Of a DNA stretch of 64,000 bases, positions 18,369 to 27,541 are shown piece after piece. Within the stretch, counting starts at the first letter, position 1. Every line of letters starts with the position of its first letter. The DNA is from Mesorhizobium sp. ORS 3324. GTDB lineage: Bacteria; Pseudomonadota; Alphaproteobacteria; Rhizobiales; Rhizobiaceae. The position numbers were made by a program, and so were the translations under genes. The DNA lies in the NCBI GenBank assembly GCA_000824825.2, contig LM655203.1, positions 1 through 64,000 on the forward strand, in the 5' to 3' direction. The notes beneath the pieces are model-generated. The model had not been told where the DNA came from. It saw only the letters and a list, made by a program, of their open reading frames with translations, and searched no databases.

Positions 18369-19304
18369 TCACTCCAATTCAATCGTCCCCTCAATGCCTG
18401 CCTTCTTCGCAGGGAAGGAACCTTTGATCCAATCTGCGAAGGCCTGGGCGGCAGCGGAGGGGATCGATAGCCGGGGAAGCAAGAGGTGAAAAGCATGACG
18501 GACCACGGGCCTGGCATTGACGGGTTGAATGAGCGTCCCGTTCGAGAGGAATCTCTGAACCAGCGGCGGGCCGATCAAGGCAAATCCCTGACCTTCGAGC
18601 GCGGCCTGAACCAGGTTCGTATAGGAATTCACGGTTATTCCGGCCTTCGCTCTTGCCAGATCAAGTCCGTGAACACGTAGCCAGGTCGACCACCTGGTGT
18701 GTTCGTCATATGGACCTTCCAGGTGAATGAGCGGATAGGTCAGGAGTTCGGACGGCTCGAGCATCGTGCCCGCGGGAAGAAATGTGTTCGCGCAGGTAGG
18801 ACTTATCTCCTGCCGAACAAGGAATGTCGTCTCGGCGTCATCAAACGGTGGGGAACCGTATCGGATCGCGAGGTCGATATTGTCCTCGAACTGCAAGTTG
18901 CCGTCGGAGACGATAAACCTCAGTTCGATGTCGGGGTGGATCGCCCTGAACTCGCCGAGTCTCGGTGATAGCCAATAGGTCATGAAACCCGGTGTAGCGC
19001 CAACATTGACGACGTTGGTGTCTGAGCGCCGGCTGATTTCGAGCGTCGCGCGCAGCGCTCGTTCAAGCACCTCGGAGATGGCGCGGTGATACCTCTCTCC
19101 TGTCCTTGTCAACCGAACCGAGCGTTGCAGCCGTTCGAACAGCGGCACTCCGAGAAATCTCTCCAGGGCATGAATCTGCTGGCTGACCGCGACACGCGAA
19201 ACATTCAGTTCCGACGCCGCTTTGGTAAAGCTAAGCTGACGTCCAGCAGCCTCGAAAGTGATTAGAAGATTGGGCGGCGGCAGCTTGTAGCGCAGTTTTT
19301 GCAT
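18369..19304 (-). CDS. LysR-family regulator (GcvA-like)
   Basis: About 311 residues. N-terminal winged HTH (KLPPPNLLITFEAAGRQLSF, then AASELNVSRVAVSQQIHAL) and a LysR substrate-binding domain from ~95, with GcvA-type features such as FEDNIDLAIRYG. The domain layout suggests ATG 19304; ATG 19322 is also possible and neither has a strong ribosome site. The gene diverges from the ProX-like gene over a 173-base gap holding an inverted repeat, so it is the likely regulator of the betaine-type transporter operon. The inducer is unknown. Confidence 0.85.
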   Translation of the reverse strand: MQKLRYKLPPPNLLITFEAAGRQLSFTKAASELNVSRVAVSQQIHALERFLGVPLFERLQRSVRLTRTGERYHRAISEVLERALRATLEISRRSDTNVVNVGATPGFMTYWLSPRLGEFRAIHPDIELRFIVSDGNLQFEDNIDLAIRYGSPPFDDAETTFLVRQEISPTCANTFLPAGTMLEPSELLTYPLIHLEGPYDEHTRWSTWLRVHGLDLARAKAGITVNSYTNLVQAALEGQGFALIGPPLVQRFLSNGTLIQPVNARPVVRHAFHLLLPRLSIPSAAAQAFADWIKGSFPAKKAGIEGTIELE

Positions 19305-19331
19305 AAAGCCCAGCTTACCCATTGCGTAGGA

Positions 19332-19383
19332 ATTAAGCAACTTGTCAACTGGCCGCTGGGCCGTAATCTGCCTCCTGCTTAAT
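19332..19383. promoter_or_regulatory. Candidate LysR operator
   Basis: Exact 8-bp inverted repeat ATTAAGCA (19332-19339) and TGCTTAAT (19376-19383), centre to centre 44 bases, in the space between the divergent LysR and ProX-like genes. The right arm is itself part of GCTTAATAAGC, a local dyad. LysR proteins bind two such sites when repressing or activating divergent promoters. Confidence 0.4.
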
Positions 19384-19477
19384 AAGCCAAAAAAGATCCG
19401 ATCGCGCGCCGCAGCGAGGCAGCAGCAATCACGCTCGCCGCGATCGGTCAGGCATAACTTCGCCAAAGGGGAATGAC

Positions 19478-20449
19478 ATGAAATCTCTTCTTGCAGCAGT
19501 CGGCATGATCGGCGCGAGCTTTCTGGCAGGCGCATCGCCCGCCAGCGCCGCGTGTGGCACGGTGACGATCACCGAAATGAACTGGGCCTCGGCCGCCGTG
19601 GTGACCGCCGTTTCGAGCTTCCTGATGGAGCAGGGCTACGGCTGCACGGTGAAGAAGGTGCCGACCTCGACGGTCCCGGCGCTCACTTCGCTTGCCGAAA
19701 CGGGACAGCCCGACATCCTGACCGAAGTCTGGCCCGGCGTTGCGGATATCTATTACAAGCTCGAGAAGGAGGGCAAGATCGTCAAGGTCGGCGACGTTCT
19801 CTCTGATGGTGGCGTCGATGCGTGGCTGATTCCCGACTATCTCGCCGAGGCCCATCCCGAACTGAAGACGCTTGACGGCATCCTGGCCAACCCAAAGCTC
19901 GTGGGCGGCCGGTTCAACAATTGCCCGGTCGGTTGGGGTTGCCGCACCTCGAATGACAACCTGATCAAAGCCTTCGAACTTGAGAAGCATGGGATCGAGG
20001 TCTTCAACCATGGTTCCGGCGAGACACTCGCCGCTTCGATCGCCGCAGCCTACACCGCGAAGGAGCCTTGGTTCGGCTACTATTGGGCTCCGACAGGCGT
20101 GTTGGGCAAGTACAAAATGGTAGAGGTCGACATGGGGCCGGTCGACAAGGACAAGGCAAAGTGCAACGCCACGGCCAATTGCCCAACCCCAGGCAAGACC
20201 GGTTGGCCGAAGGCCACGGTTTTGACCACGATGTCGAAGCCCTTCTATGACAAGAACCCCGAACTGGTCGCGCTCATGAGCAAGGTAAGCTTCACCAACC
20301 AGATCATGAACGAGCTTCTTGCGTGGCAGGAGGACAAGAAAGCAACCGCCGACGAGACAGCCGTGTATTTTCTGACAAAATACAAGGATGTTTGGCAGAA
20401 TTGGCTGTCTGACGACGCCAAGGCGAAGGTTACCGCCATCGTGAAGTAA
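19478..20449 (+). CDS. Glycine betaine/proline-type ABC substrate-binding protein
   Basis: 323 residues. Signal peptide 1-26 (ends ASPASAACG). The OpuAC/ProX-type fold follows: ITEMNWASAAVVTAV, GQPDILTEVWPG, and C-terminal KYKDVWQNWLSDDAKAKV. Trp and Tyr residues in TEVWPG and WFGYYWAP fit the aromatic box used to bind quaternary ammonium groups. Cys pairs (C26/C55 region, CPVGWGC) may form disulfides. First gene of an operon with permease, ATPase and aldehyde dehydrogenase. The ligand could be a betaine, choline, carnitine or DMSP. Confidence 0.88.
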   Translation: MKSLLAAVGMIGASFLAGASPASAACGTVTITEMNWASAAVVTAVSSFLMEQGYGCTVKKVPTSTVPALTSLAETGQPDILTEVWPGVADIYYKLEKEGKIVKVGDVLSDGGVDAWLIPDYLAEAHPELKTLDGILANPKLVGGRFNNCPVGWGCRTSNDNLIKAFELEKHGIEVFNHGSGETLAASIAAAYTAKEPWFGYYWAPTGVLGKYKMVEVDMGPVDKDKAKCNATANCPTPGKTGWPKATVLTTMSKPFYDKNPELVALMSKVSFTNQIMNELLAWQEDKKATADETAVYFLTKYKDVWQNWLSDDAKAKVTAIVK

Positions 20450-20455
20450 CGTTTT

Positions 20456-20486
20456 GGGTTCGCGGGCAGTTACTGTCTGCGAACCC
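20456..20486 (+). terminator. Hairpin between binding-protein and permease genes
   Basis: 14-bp stem (20456-20469 with 20473-20486, two G-U pairs) and a 3-base loop, seven bases after the ProX-like stop codon. No T run follows, so it more likely stabilises the upstream mRNA or reduces read-through to the permease gene than fully terminates. Confidence 0.6.
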
Positions 20487-20563
20487 ATCGCCGTTGTTAT
20501 GGATCCTGGGTTTTCGAGATGGCATTGCGCTGCGCCAATCCGATACCAGACTGAAGGCGCCCC

Positions 20564-21613
20564 ATGGCTTTTTACGACAGACTATTCAACCAGCTCGGGC
20601 TTCGCGGGTGGTGCGATGCCTCGGACTCCACAGGTCCGATGAGCATGGCCGAATTGCTCAAGAAGAGCAAAGAAGCCAATGCGGGCGGGCAGGCTCCAGA
20701 GAGCGTTCCGTTCCCCTCGCTCGACGCGCTGCATGACGCTTGTCGCGCCGTGCCGCGCACCAGGGACTTCACTGCCGGCATCGAGAACAGCTTCCTCCAC
20801 GTTCGGGTCGCGTTGAAGACGGTGCTCGATCCGCTGACACAGCCGCTGTCATGGCTTCTGGATTTCTCACTCAGGCTGGTCGAAGTCGTCCCGTGGTGGG
20901 CGCTGGTGATCGCGCTTCTGCTGCTTGTCTATTTCGTGTCCCGGTCATGGTCTATCCTGTTCCTGGTCGCCGCGACTTTGTTGCTCTTTGGTTTTATCGA
21001 CCATCTTCAGTACGCACTGCAGACGATGGCAATCGTCTTTACGTGCACGTTCATCTGCATCCTGATTGGCATACCCATCGGCATACTGATGGCGAAGAGC
21101 AACCGGTTCGAGAGACTCTCGCTGCCTGTCCTCGACATGCTGCAGACGCTTCCGTCTTTCGTTTACCTCATTCCCCTGATCTTCCTCTTCTCGGTCACCG
21201 AGTCGAAGCTCTACGGGATTGCCATCATTCTTTACGCCGTCGTTCCGGTAATCCGGCTCACGAATCTCGGCATCCGGATGGTCGACGGCAATGTCGGCGA
21301 AGCCGCGGATGCCTTTGGCATGGACCGCTGGCAGAAACTGGCGAAGGTGGAGATGCCGCTGGCGCTTCCGAGCATAATGGCGGGCGTCAATCAAACAATC
21401 ATGATGGCGCTTTCGATGGTCGTGATCGCGTCTCTGGTGTCGGCTCCGGGGCTGGGCGTCCTCGTCCTGCGCGGCATCAACAACCTCGAACTCGGCGTCG
21501 GACTGGTCGCGGGCCTCGGCATCGTGCTCTTGGCCATCAATTTCGACAGGGTGAGCAAGGCCTCGATGACACGTGTCAATGGAACGCTTCAGCCCCGGGG
21601 AGAAAGCCGTTGA
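20564..21613 (+). CDS. Glycine betaine/proline-type ABC permease
   Basis: 349 residues. A ~90-residue cytosolic N terminus precedes six or seven membrane helices (~105-335). The EAA-type coupling loop is GEAADAFGMDRWQKLAKVEMPLALPSIMAG, as in ProW/OpuAB. It should pair with the ATPase encoded next; the stop codon overlaps that gene's TTG start by four bases. The N-terminal extension resembles the long cytosolic tail of ProW. Confidence 0.88.
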   Translation: MAFYDRLFNQLGLRGWCDASDSTGPMSMAELLKKSKEANAGGQAPESVPFPSLDALHDACRAVPRTRDFTAGIENSFLHVRVALKTVLDPLTQPLSWLLDFSLRLVEVVPWWALVIALLLLVYFVSRSWSILFLVAATLLLFGFIDHLQYALQTMAIVFTCTFICILIGIPIGILMAKSNRFERLSLPVLDMLQTLPSFVYLIPLIFLFSVTESKLYGIAIILYAVVPVIRLTNLGIRMVDGNVGEAADAFGMDRWQKLAKVEMPLALPSIMAGVNQTIMMALSMVVIASLVSAPGLGVLVLRGINNLELGVGLVAGLGIVLLAINFDRVSKASMTRVNGTLQPRGESR

Positions 21614-22701
21614 CCGAACAGCCGAAGATTTCGATCCGGAACCTGTACAAGATATTCGGTCCCGATCCGCGCTCCATGATCTCGAAGGTGCACGGCGGGA
21701 TGGACAAGGCCGAGCTGCTTCGCAAGCATGGCCACGTCATCGGGCTTCAGAACATAAACGTCGACATGCGCAGCGGCGACATCACCGTGATCATGGGCCT
21801 TTCCGGTTCGGGCAAGTCGACGTTGATCCGCCATCTGAACGGCCTCATCAAGCCTACCGCCGGCGAAATCCTCCTCGACGGCGTCAATGTGGCGGGCCTC
21901 ACCGGCGCGGCGCTCCGCGAACTGCGCCGGTTTCGAATGTCGATGGTGTTCCAGAGCTTCGCTCTGATGCCGCATATGCGCGTCCTCCAGAACGTCGAGA
22001 TGGCGCAACGCGTCAGAGGCGACAGCGAAGCGGATGCCCGTCACAACGCAATCAGATGGCTGGAGCGGCTCGGCCTCAAGGGGTTCGAGAACCACTATCC
22101 TCACCAGCTCTCCGGCGGCATGCAGCAGCGCGTGGGCATAGCGAGAGCGCTGGCGTCCAATTCCGATGTCATGCTCATGGACGAGGCGTTTTCGGCACTT
22201 GATCCGCTGATGCGGACCGACATGCAGAGCCTTCTGCTCGAACTTCAGGAGGAGTTGTCCAAGACCATCGTCTTCATCACCCACGACCTGGACGAAGCGC
22301 TCAGGATCGCGGATCACCTGGTAATCCTGAAAGACGGCGTGGTCGTCCAACAAGGTGAGCCGCAGAGCATCATCCTCAATCCAGCCGACGCTTACATTGA
22401 GAAGTTCGTGAACGACATCAATCGCGCACGCGTGCTCCGTGCAGAGTCTGTCATGGTTCCGGGTGTCATTGTCGAGTCCGGCACGTCGGGGCAGGTCGAC
22501 GTGGACGACAACCTTGAAACGGTGATGACGCGTTCGCAGGGCGATCTCAGGAAGACCTTCGTGGTCGTCAGGGACGGTGTTCCGGCTGGGTTGATAAAAA
22601 TGCAGGACGTCTTCAAGGCACTGGTCCCGCGACATGCCGGCCCGCAGGCCCGCGCTGGTGGCCCGGTCGCAGGGGCAATCAAAGAGGCACAGACATCTTG
22701 A
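21610..22701 (+). CDS. Glycine betaine/proline-type ABC ATPase
   Basis: 363 residues from TTG 21610 (TTGA overlap with the permease). Walker A GLSGSGKST, signature LSGGMQQRVGIARAL, Walker B VMLMDEAFSALDP, H loop FITHDLDEA. The N-terminal MISKVHGGMDKAELLRKHG insert is typical of ProV/OpuAA. The C-terminal ~85 residues look like a CBS-type regulatory region, which in OpuA-type systems senses ionic strength. A much longer open frame begins upstream at 20740 but only shadows the permease gene. Confidence 0.88.
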   Translation: MTEQPKISIRNLYKIFGPDPRSMISKVHGGMDKAELLRKHGHVIGLQNINVDMRSGDITVIMGLSGSGKSTLIRHLNGLIKPTAGEILLDGVNVAGLTGAALRELRRFRMSMVFQSFALMPHMRVLQNVEMAQRVRGDSEADARHNAIRWLERLGLKGFENHYPHQLSGGMQQRVGIARALASNSDVMLMDEAFSALDPLMRTDMQSLLLELQEELSKTIVFITHDLDEALRIADHLVILKDGVVVQQGEPQSIILNPADAYIEKFVNDINRARVLRAESVMVPGVIVESGTSGQVDVDDNLETVMTRSQGDLRKTFVVVRDGVPAGLIKMQDVFKALVPRHAGPQARAGGPVAGAIKEAQTS

Positions 22702-24200
22702 AATACCTCGACCATTTTTACGTCGACGGCCGCTTCGTCCCGGCGAGAGACAGGCCGCAGAGGGTGGTCATCAACCCGGCGACGGAAGAACCGGCCGGAA
22801 GCATTGCGATGGGCACCGCGGAGGACGTCAACGCGGCGGTCGTGGCTGCCCGGAAGGCCTTCGGCACCTATGGTCGCTCGTCGCGCGAGGAACGCCTGGA
22901 GATGCTTCGGCGCGTGCTTGCGCTGTTCGATGAGCGTGCCGAGGAGTTTGCGCAACTGACGACACTCGAGATGGGCGCGCCGATCGCATTCGCGCGGCAG
23001 GCCCAGATCGCCGGATCGAGGGCGCACATCGCCGACACCATTCGCATTCTCGAACATTTCGAATTCGAGCGGCTGGCCGGCCGGACGCTGTTGGCGTTTG
23101 AACCGGTCGGCGTCTGCGCCCTCATCACGCCGTGGAACTTCCCAGTGCTCCAGATCGTCACGAAAGTCATGCCGGCGCTGGCGACCGGGTGCACGGTCGT
23201 GCTTAAGCCCAGCGAATACGCACCGATCAGCCCGATGCTGTTCGCCGAAGTCCTCCACGATGCCGGCGTGCCGCCAGGTGTCTTCAACCTGATCAACGGT
23301 GATGGTCCCACCGTCGGCGAAGCGCTGTCGAGCCATCCGGATGTCGACATGGTGTCATTCACCGGGTCCACCCGTGCAGGCGTTCAAGTCGCGAAGAACG
23401 CCGCCGATACCGTCAAGCGCGTCCATCAGGAACTCGGCGGGAACTCCGCCAACATCCTGATGCCCGACGTCGACCTGGAGCCGGCCGTGACCAGGGGAGT
23501 TCTCGGCGCTTACCGCAACGCGGGCCAGTCATGCACCGCGCCGACACGGATGCTGGTTCCTCGGCAACTGCACGAGGAGGCGATCGGAATCGCCAAACAG
23601 GCGGCCGAATCCGTGATTATCGGTGACGTGAATGACGAAGCTACAATGCTCGGCCCGGTGATGAATGAACGGCAGTTCGAGCGCGTCAATTCACTGATCG
23701 AATCCGCAGTTCAGGAAGGCGCAACCCTCGTGACTGGCGGGTCCGGCAGGCCGTCGTCGCTGAACCGAGGATATTTCGTGAGGCCGACGGTGTTCGGCCA
23801 TGTGACGAGGGAGATGACCGTGGCTCGAGAGGAGATGTTCGGCCCGGTCGTGAGCCTCATCCCCTATGACAGCGTCGATGAGGCGATCGAGATCACCAAC
23901 GACACTCCCTATGGCCTCGCCGCTTACGTGCAGGCGAAGGATCTTGGCGCGGCCAAACACGTCGCTTCGAAACTTCGCGCCGGACAGGTGATGATCAACC
24001 ACCCGGCCTGGGATGCGTCCGCGCCGTTCGGAGGTTTCAAGCAGTCTGGCAACGGTCGCGAATGCGGGGAATTCGGTTTCGAGGCATTCCTCGAGGTAAA
24101 GCGATCGGCGGACTTCACGAAGGCTGAGCCAAGCAGCTCCAGCATTCGGGCTCAGCGCACCGCGGCGACAAGCGTTCCCACGGCCGCCTGGATTCGCTGA
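22698..24200 (+). CDS. NAD(P)-dependent aldehyde dehydrogenase
   Basis: 500 residues; TTG start overlaps the ATPase stop codon. Catalytic Cys279 in NAGQSC, general-base Glu in HQELGGNSA, cofactor loop FTGSTRAGVQV, and the conserved ITPWNFPV and EEMFGPVVSLIPY. It resembles betaine-aldehyde or other small-aldehyde dehydrogenases, fitting its place in a betaine-type transport operon. The last ~30 residues extend beyond the usual family end and overlap the convergent FMN-reductase gene by 49 bases, perhaps after loss of an earlier stop codon. Confidence 0.85.
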   Translation: MKYLDHFYVDGRFVPARDRPQRVVINPATEEPAGSIAMGTAEDVNAAVVAARKAFGTYGRSSREERLEMLRRVLALFDERAEEFAQLTTLEMGAPIAFARQAQIAGSRAHIADTIRILEHFEFERLAGRTLLAFEPVGVCALITPWNFPVLQIVTKVMPALATGCTVVLKPSEYAPISPMLFAEVLHDAGVPPGVFNLINGDGPTVGEALSSHPDVDMVSFTGSTRAGVQVAKNAADTVKRVHQELGGNSANILMPDVDLEPAVTRGVLGAYRNAGQSCTAPTRMLVPRQLHEEAIGIAKQAAESVIIGDVNDEATMLGPVMNERQFERVNSLIESAVQEGATLVTGGSGRPSSLNRGYFVRPTVFGHVTREMTVAREEMFGPVVSLIPYDSVDEAIEITNDTPYGLAAYVQAKDLGAAKHVASKLRAGQVMINHPAWDASAPFGGFKQSGNGRECGEFGFEAFLEVKRSADFTKAEPSSSSIRAQRTAATSVPTAAWIR

Positions 24201-24676
24201 CGCAGTCCCTCGGTCGGTTCGTTCTCCGGCCCGAAATCGTGGTCCAGGGCATAAACGGACCCTGGCACCACGTTCGCCCGAAAGAAGGCAAACAGCGGTC
24301 GAAACTGGTGGTCGATCATCAATTCGTGGCTCGGCGCCTTGGCAGTCGCGGCGACCAGAACCGGACGCTCGCGAAGAGCGTTCATGTCCAGCACATCGAA
24401 CAGATGCTTCAGCAGGCCTGTGTAGGACGCCTTGTACACCGGTGATCCGACCACGAGTGCATCGCATGCTTCGATCGCCGCCCAAATCACGTCGATCTCG
24501 GGCGGCGCCTGTTTCCTTCCGAAGGTGGCGCCAAGCGACGGCCCCGCATCCACCAGATCGAAGACCCGGGATTCCCAATTCAATTCTTTCGCCGCCGCGT
24601 CGACAATCGTCTCCACCATGCTGCGGGTCTTCGAAGGACGGCTGAAATTGCCGCTGATGCCGACTATGGTTGCCAT
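24152..24676 (-). CDS. NAD(P)H-dependent FMN reductase (MsuE-like)
   Basis: 174 residues, flavodoxin-like fold: GISGNFSRPSKTRSMVE at the phosphate-binding loop and VVGSPVYKASYTGLLKHLFD, the hallmark of the NADPH-dependent FMN reductase family. Such enzymes supply FMNH2 to two-component monooxygenases like the one encoded at 28563. ATG 24676 follows AGGAGG with 8-base spacing. The 3' end overlaps the convergent aldehyde dehydrogenase gene. Confidence 0.85.
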   Translation of the reverse strand: MATIVGISGNFSRPSKTRSMVETIVDAAAKELNWESRVFDLVDAGPSLGATFGRKQAPPEIDVIWAAIEACDALVVGSPVYKASYTGLLKHLFDVLDMNALRERPVLVAATAKAPSHELMIDHQFRPLFAFFRANVVPGSVYALDHDFGPENEPTEGLRQRIQAAVGTLVAAVR

Positions 24677-24832
24677 GGAGCCAGCCTCCTTTCCACTGTG
24701 TTTCGCGTGCGTCACAAATCGGTCGCGGTTGATGACGCGACCGACGTCAACCGAGCAGAAAACGACCATCGCGAATCCGTTGCCGCCAGCTAGACCGGTG
24801 CGCTCCGCGGCAATGGACCGGTCGACGGGCTG

Positions 24833-25873
24833 TCAGTCATACATGCGTCCCAAAGATGCGCGCGATCCAGCCCGTCCGAGAGAAGGAACGTAGGCACTTC
24901 GTGGGCGCTGCGCTCGCATCCGCTGCGGGGAGACGCCATGGAATGCTTTGTAGCACTTGGCGAAATGGGACCCCGAGACAAAGCCGCACGCTACGGCCAC
25001 GTCGATGACGGCCATGTTTGATTGCAGGAGCATCAGCCGTGCTCGATCCAGTCGAAGCTCGAGAAAGTAGCGGGAGGGAGATGTCGCGAGCTCTCTGGCG
25101 AAAAGACGCTCCATCTGCCTGCGGGAAAGCCTGATGTGCTTCGCCACCGCGGCGATATCCGTCTGATCCGCGATACTGTCTTCCATGAACTGTACGGCCG
25201 ACAGCACAAGCGGGTTAACGCTGCCCAATGTCCTCAACGGACTGGGCTGCCGTTCAATCGGCTCCCTTATGCGGTCGACAATTGCCTGTTCGCATATCGC
25301 CAACGCCACCCGTCGGCCGCAGTCCTTTTCAATAAAGTGGAGCATCATGTCGAAGGAGGCCGTCCCGCCAACGCAGGTATGGATGTCGTCGTCGCTTTCG
25401 ACGAGGCCGCTGCCGACAATGACAGACGGAAACGTCTCTCTGAAGATTGGAAGGTTCTCCCAGTGGATGGTGCAGCGCCGCCCAGCCAACATTCCAGCAT
25501 TCGCGAGGATGTGCGCACCTGTACAGATTCCCGCCACGGGAATGCCGAAATTCCGGCTTTGGCGCAGCCACCCCGCGACAGATTTGTCCACCGCATGCTC
25601 GACGTGCCAGCCGGTGCAGACCACGATCATATTTGGCCGCTCCGCTGGGATGCTCGAACGCTCTGCAGCAACAGAGCGATCAGGTGAAACCGACAATCCG
25701 CAGCTGGATCGCACGGGGTTACCGTCCACGCTGACGATTCGCCATCGATAGACTTCTTCCCCCATGACCGCATTCGCCAAACGCAACGCTTCGATCGCGG
25801 ACGCAAACGCAAGCATGGTGAATTCGGGCACGATGTAGAAAACGAAGGTCTTTGACACGGGCGCTTTGGTCAT
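24833..25873 (-). CDS. GlxA-type AraC regulator with amidase-like domain
   Basis: About 346 residues. Residues ~8-190 form a DJ-1/PfpI-like (class I glutamine amidotransferase-like) domain with GICTGAHILANAG, whose Cys sits at the nucleophile elbow. The C-terminal AraC HTH covers ~230-330 (ADQTDIAAVAKHIRLSRRQ, then SNMAVIDVAVACGFVSGSHF). GbdR, CdhR and related members control glycine betaine, carnitine or arginine catabolism, a good match to the neighbours. ATG 25873 is chosen because the domain begins shortly after it. It lies 60 bases downstream of the GMC gene on the same strand. Confidence 0.85.
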   Translation of the reverse strand: MTKAPVSKTFVFYIVPEFTMLAFASAIEALRLANAVMGEEVYRWRIVSVDGNPVRSSCGLSVSPDRSVAAERSSIPAERPNMIVVCTGWHVEHAVDKSVAGWLRQSRNFGIPVAGICTGAHILANAGMLAGRRCTIHWENLPIFRETFPSVIVGSGLVESDDDIHTCVGGTASFDMMLHFIEKDCGRRVALAICEQAIVDRIREPIERQPSPLRTLGSVNPLVLSAVQFMEDSIADQTDIAAVAKHIRLSRRQMERLFARELATSPSRYFLELRLDRARLMLLQSNMAVIDVAVACGFVSGSHFAKCYKAFHGVSPQRMRAQRPRSAYVPSLGRAGSRASLGRMYD

Positions 25874-25933
25874 TGTCAGATCACTCGAAACTCGAGCGGC
25901 AGTCACGCTTCCGCGCGCCAGTCCACTCGCCAA

Positions 25934-27541
25934 TCATGCCGTCGCGTAGGCGGTTTGTTTCTGAAGGATCAGATCGGCGCCCTTCTCGCCGATCGCCATG
26001 CTGATGGCGTTGAGATTGCAGCTCGGTATCTGCGGGATGATGGAGGAATCGACGACGCGCAAACCTTCCACGCCGATGACCTTGAGATCCGGTGTGACGA
26101 CTGCTGCGGGGTCGATGCCCATCTTGCATGTGCCGCACGGATGGTAGCTGCCGCTCGCGTTCTCGCGCATATAGGCGATCCACTCATCGTCCGTTTGCAC
26201 ATCCTTGCCAGGCTTGAACTCGCCGGTGACGTATGGTGCGAACGCTCTCGAGTTCAGCGCGGCGCGGGCTATCCTGCCGCCAGCCATCAACGTCTCGATG
26301 TCGTAGCGGTCGCTCAAGAGGTTCAGCTGGATCTTGGGTTGCTCGTATGGGTCGGCCGACCGCAGTTCGAGATAGCCCCGGCTTCGTGAATTGTTGACGT
26401 TGGGCTGGAGGTTGATCGCGGCCTCCTTCTGCATCTCAATGCCATCATGGGTGTAGTTCGCCGAGAAGGCCCCGAAATGGTACTGGATATCGGGATACTC
26501 GAGTTCTGGCCTGGTCCTGATGAGACCTACGCCCGTATAGGTGTAGGTGGCGTAACCTGAGCGGTCGAGGAGGAACTGAGCGCCGTATTTCAGTTTTCCC
26601 AGGAGGTTGAACTCCTGGTTCGCGGTCTTGACGCTGACGTAGGCCTTCACCTGCGTGCTGGGGTGTTCCTGGAGGTTCCGGCCCACGCCGGGGCTGTCGT
26701 GCAGTACTTCGATGCCGTGCTCCCGCAGCTGCTCCTGCGGACCGATGCCGGAGAGCATCAGGAGCTTGGGCGAATTGACCGCGCTCGCTGACAGGAGGAC
26801 CTCGCCGACGCACCGCTCAATCCGCGTCTTGCCACCTGCATCGAACTCGACGCCCGCCGCGCGGCGTCCGTCGAACACGATCCTGCGCACCACCGCGCCT
26901 GTTACGATCCTGAGGTTAGGCCGCTTCTTGATCGGGTCAAGGTAGCCTCTGGCCGCGCTGAAACGAGTCCCCATGTGCTGAGTGACATGGATGATAGCCG
27001 CGCCGTCAGTGGGTTCGGCGTTGTAGGCAGGATTGTGCGGATAGCCGAGTTCCTTCATGGCTTCGACAAAGACGTAGGCAAGCTTGGGAGGCTTGCGCAC
27101 GACACTGACGACGACTGGGCCGTCCTTGCCGTAGATATCGGTCACGCCGTCCCGATTGCCTTCGACCTTCTTGAAGTAGGGCAAGATTTCGTCATAGGAC
27201 CAGCCACGGTTCCCTAGCTGCGCCCAATGGTCGTAATCGCCTCGGTTTCCACGGACGTAGAACATGGCGTTGATCGAGCTGGAGCCGCCGAGTCCCTTGC
27301 CGCGGGGCATCATGTCCCGGCGGTTGTTCCGCGTCGGGTCCGGCTCGGTCATGAATTTCCAGTTCGTGCGCTCGTCTGCCATCGCCTTGAAGGCCAACGC
27401 GGGCATGATGATGTTCAATCGCTTGTCGCTTCCGCCGGCCTCCAGCAACAGTACTTTCGTGGCTGGGTCAACGCTCAGCCTGTTGGCGAGCACGCACCCT
27501 GCCGAGCCGGCGCCTATGACGATGTAGTCCCAGTTCATCAT
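25934..27541 (-). CDS. GMC-family alcohol (choline-type) dehydrogenase
   Basis: 535 residues. FAD-binding motif DYIVIGAGSAGCVLANRL, GMC signature 1 around PRGKGLGGSSSINAMFYVRG, signature 2 GEVLLSASAVNSPKLLMLSG. The C-terminal GSYHPCGTCKMG holds the catalytic His. The second usual residue appears within CNLNAISMAIGEKGADL. It belongs to the BetA-like branch that oxidises choline and other alcohols to aldehydes, which the aldehyde dehydrogenase at 22698 could oxidise further. ATG 27541 overlaps the flavin-reductase stop (ATGA). Confidence 0.85.
   Translation of the reverse strand: MMNWDYIVIGAGSAGCVLANRLSVDPATKVLLLEAGGSDKRLNIIMPALAFKAMADERTNWKFMTEPDPTRNNRRDMMPRGKGLGGSSSINAMFYVRGNRGDYDHWAQLGNRGWSYDEILPYFKKVEGNRDGVTDIYGKDGPVVVSVVRKPPKLAYVFVEAMKELGYPHNPAYNAEPTDGAAIIHVTQHMGTRFSAARGYLDPIKKRPNLRIVTGAVVRRIVFDGRRAAGVEFDAGGKTRIERCVGEVLLSASAVNSPKLLMLSGIGPQEQLREHGIEVLHDSPGVGRNLQEHPSTQVKAYVSVKTANQEFNLLGKLKYGAQFLLDRSGYATYTYTGVGLIRTRPELEYPDIQYHFGAFSANYTHDGIEMQKEAAINLQPNVNNSRSRGYLELRSADPYEQPKIQLNLLSDRYDIETLMAGGRIARAALNSRAFAPYVTGEFKPGKDVQTDDEWIAYMRENASGSYHPCGTCKMGIDPAAVVTPDLKVIGVEGLRVVDSSIIPQIPSCNLNAISMAIGEKGADLILQKQTAYATA

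Noticed and set aside
20740-21609. Upstream extension of the ProV-like frame inside the permease gene
   Set aside because: Composition is Arg/His-rich nonsense overlapping the permease in another frame; the ProV domain begins at 21610 with a coupled TTG start.
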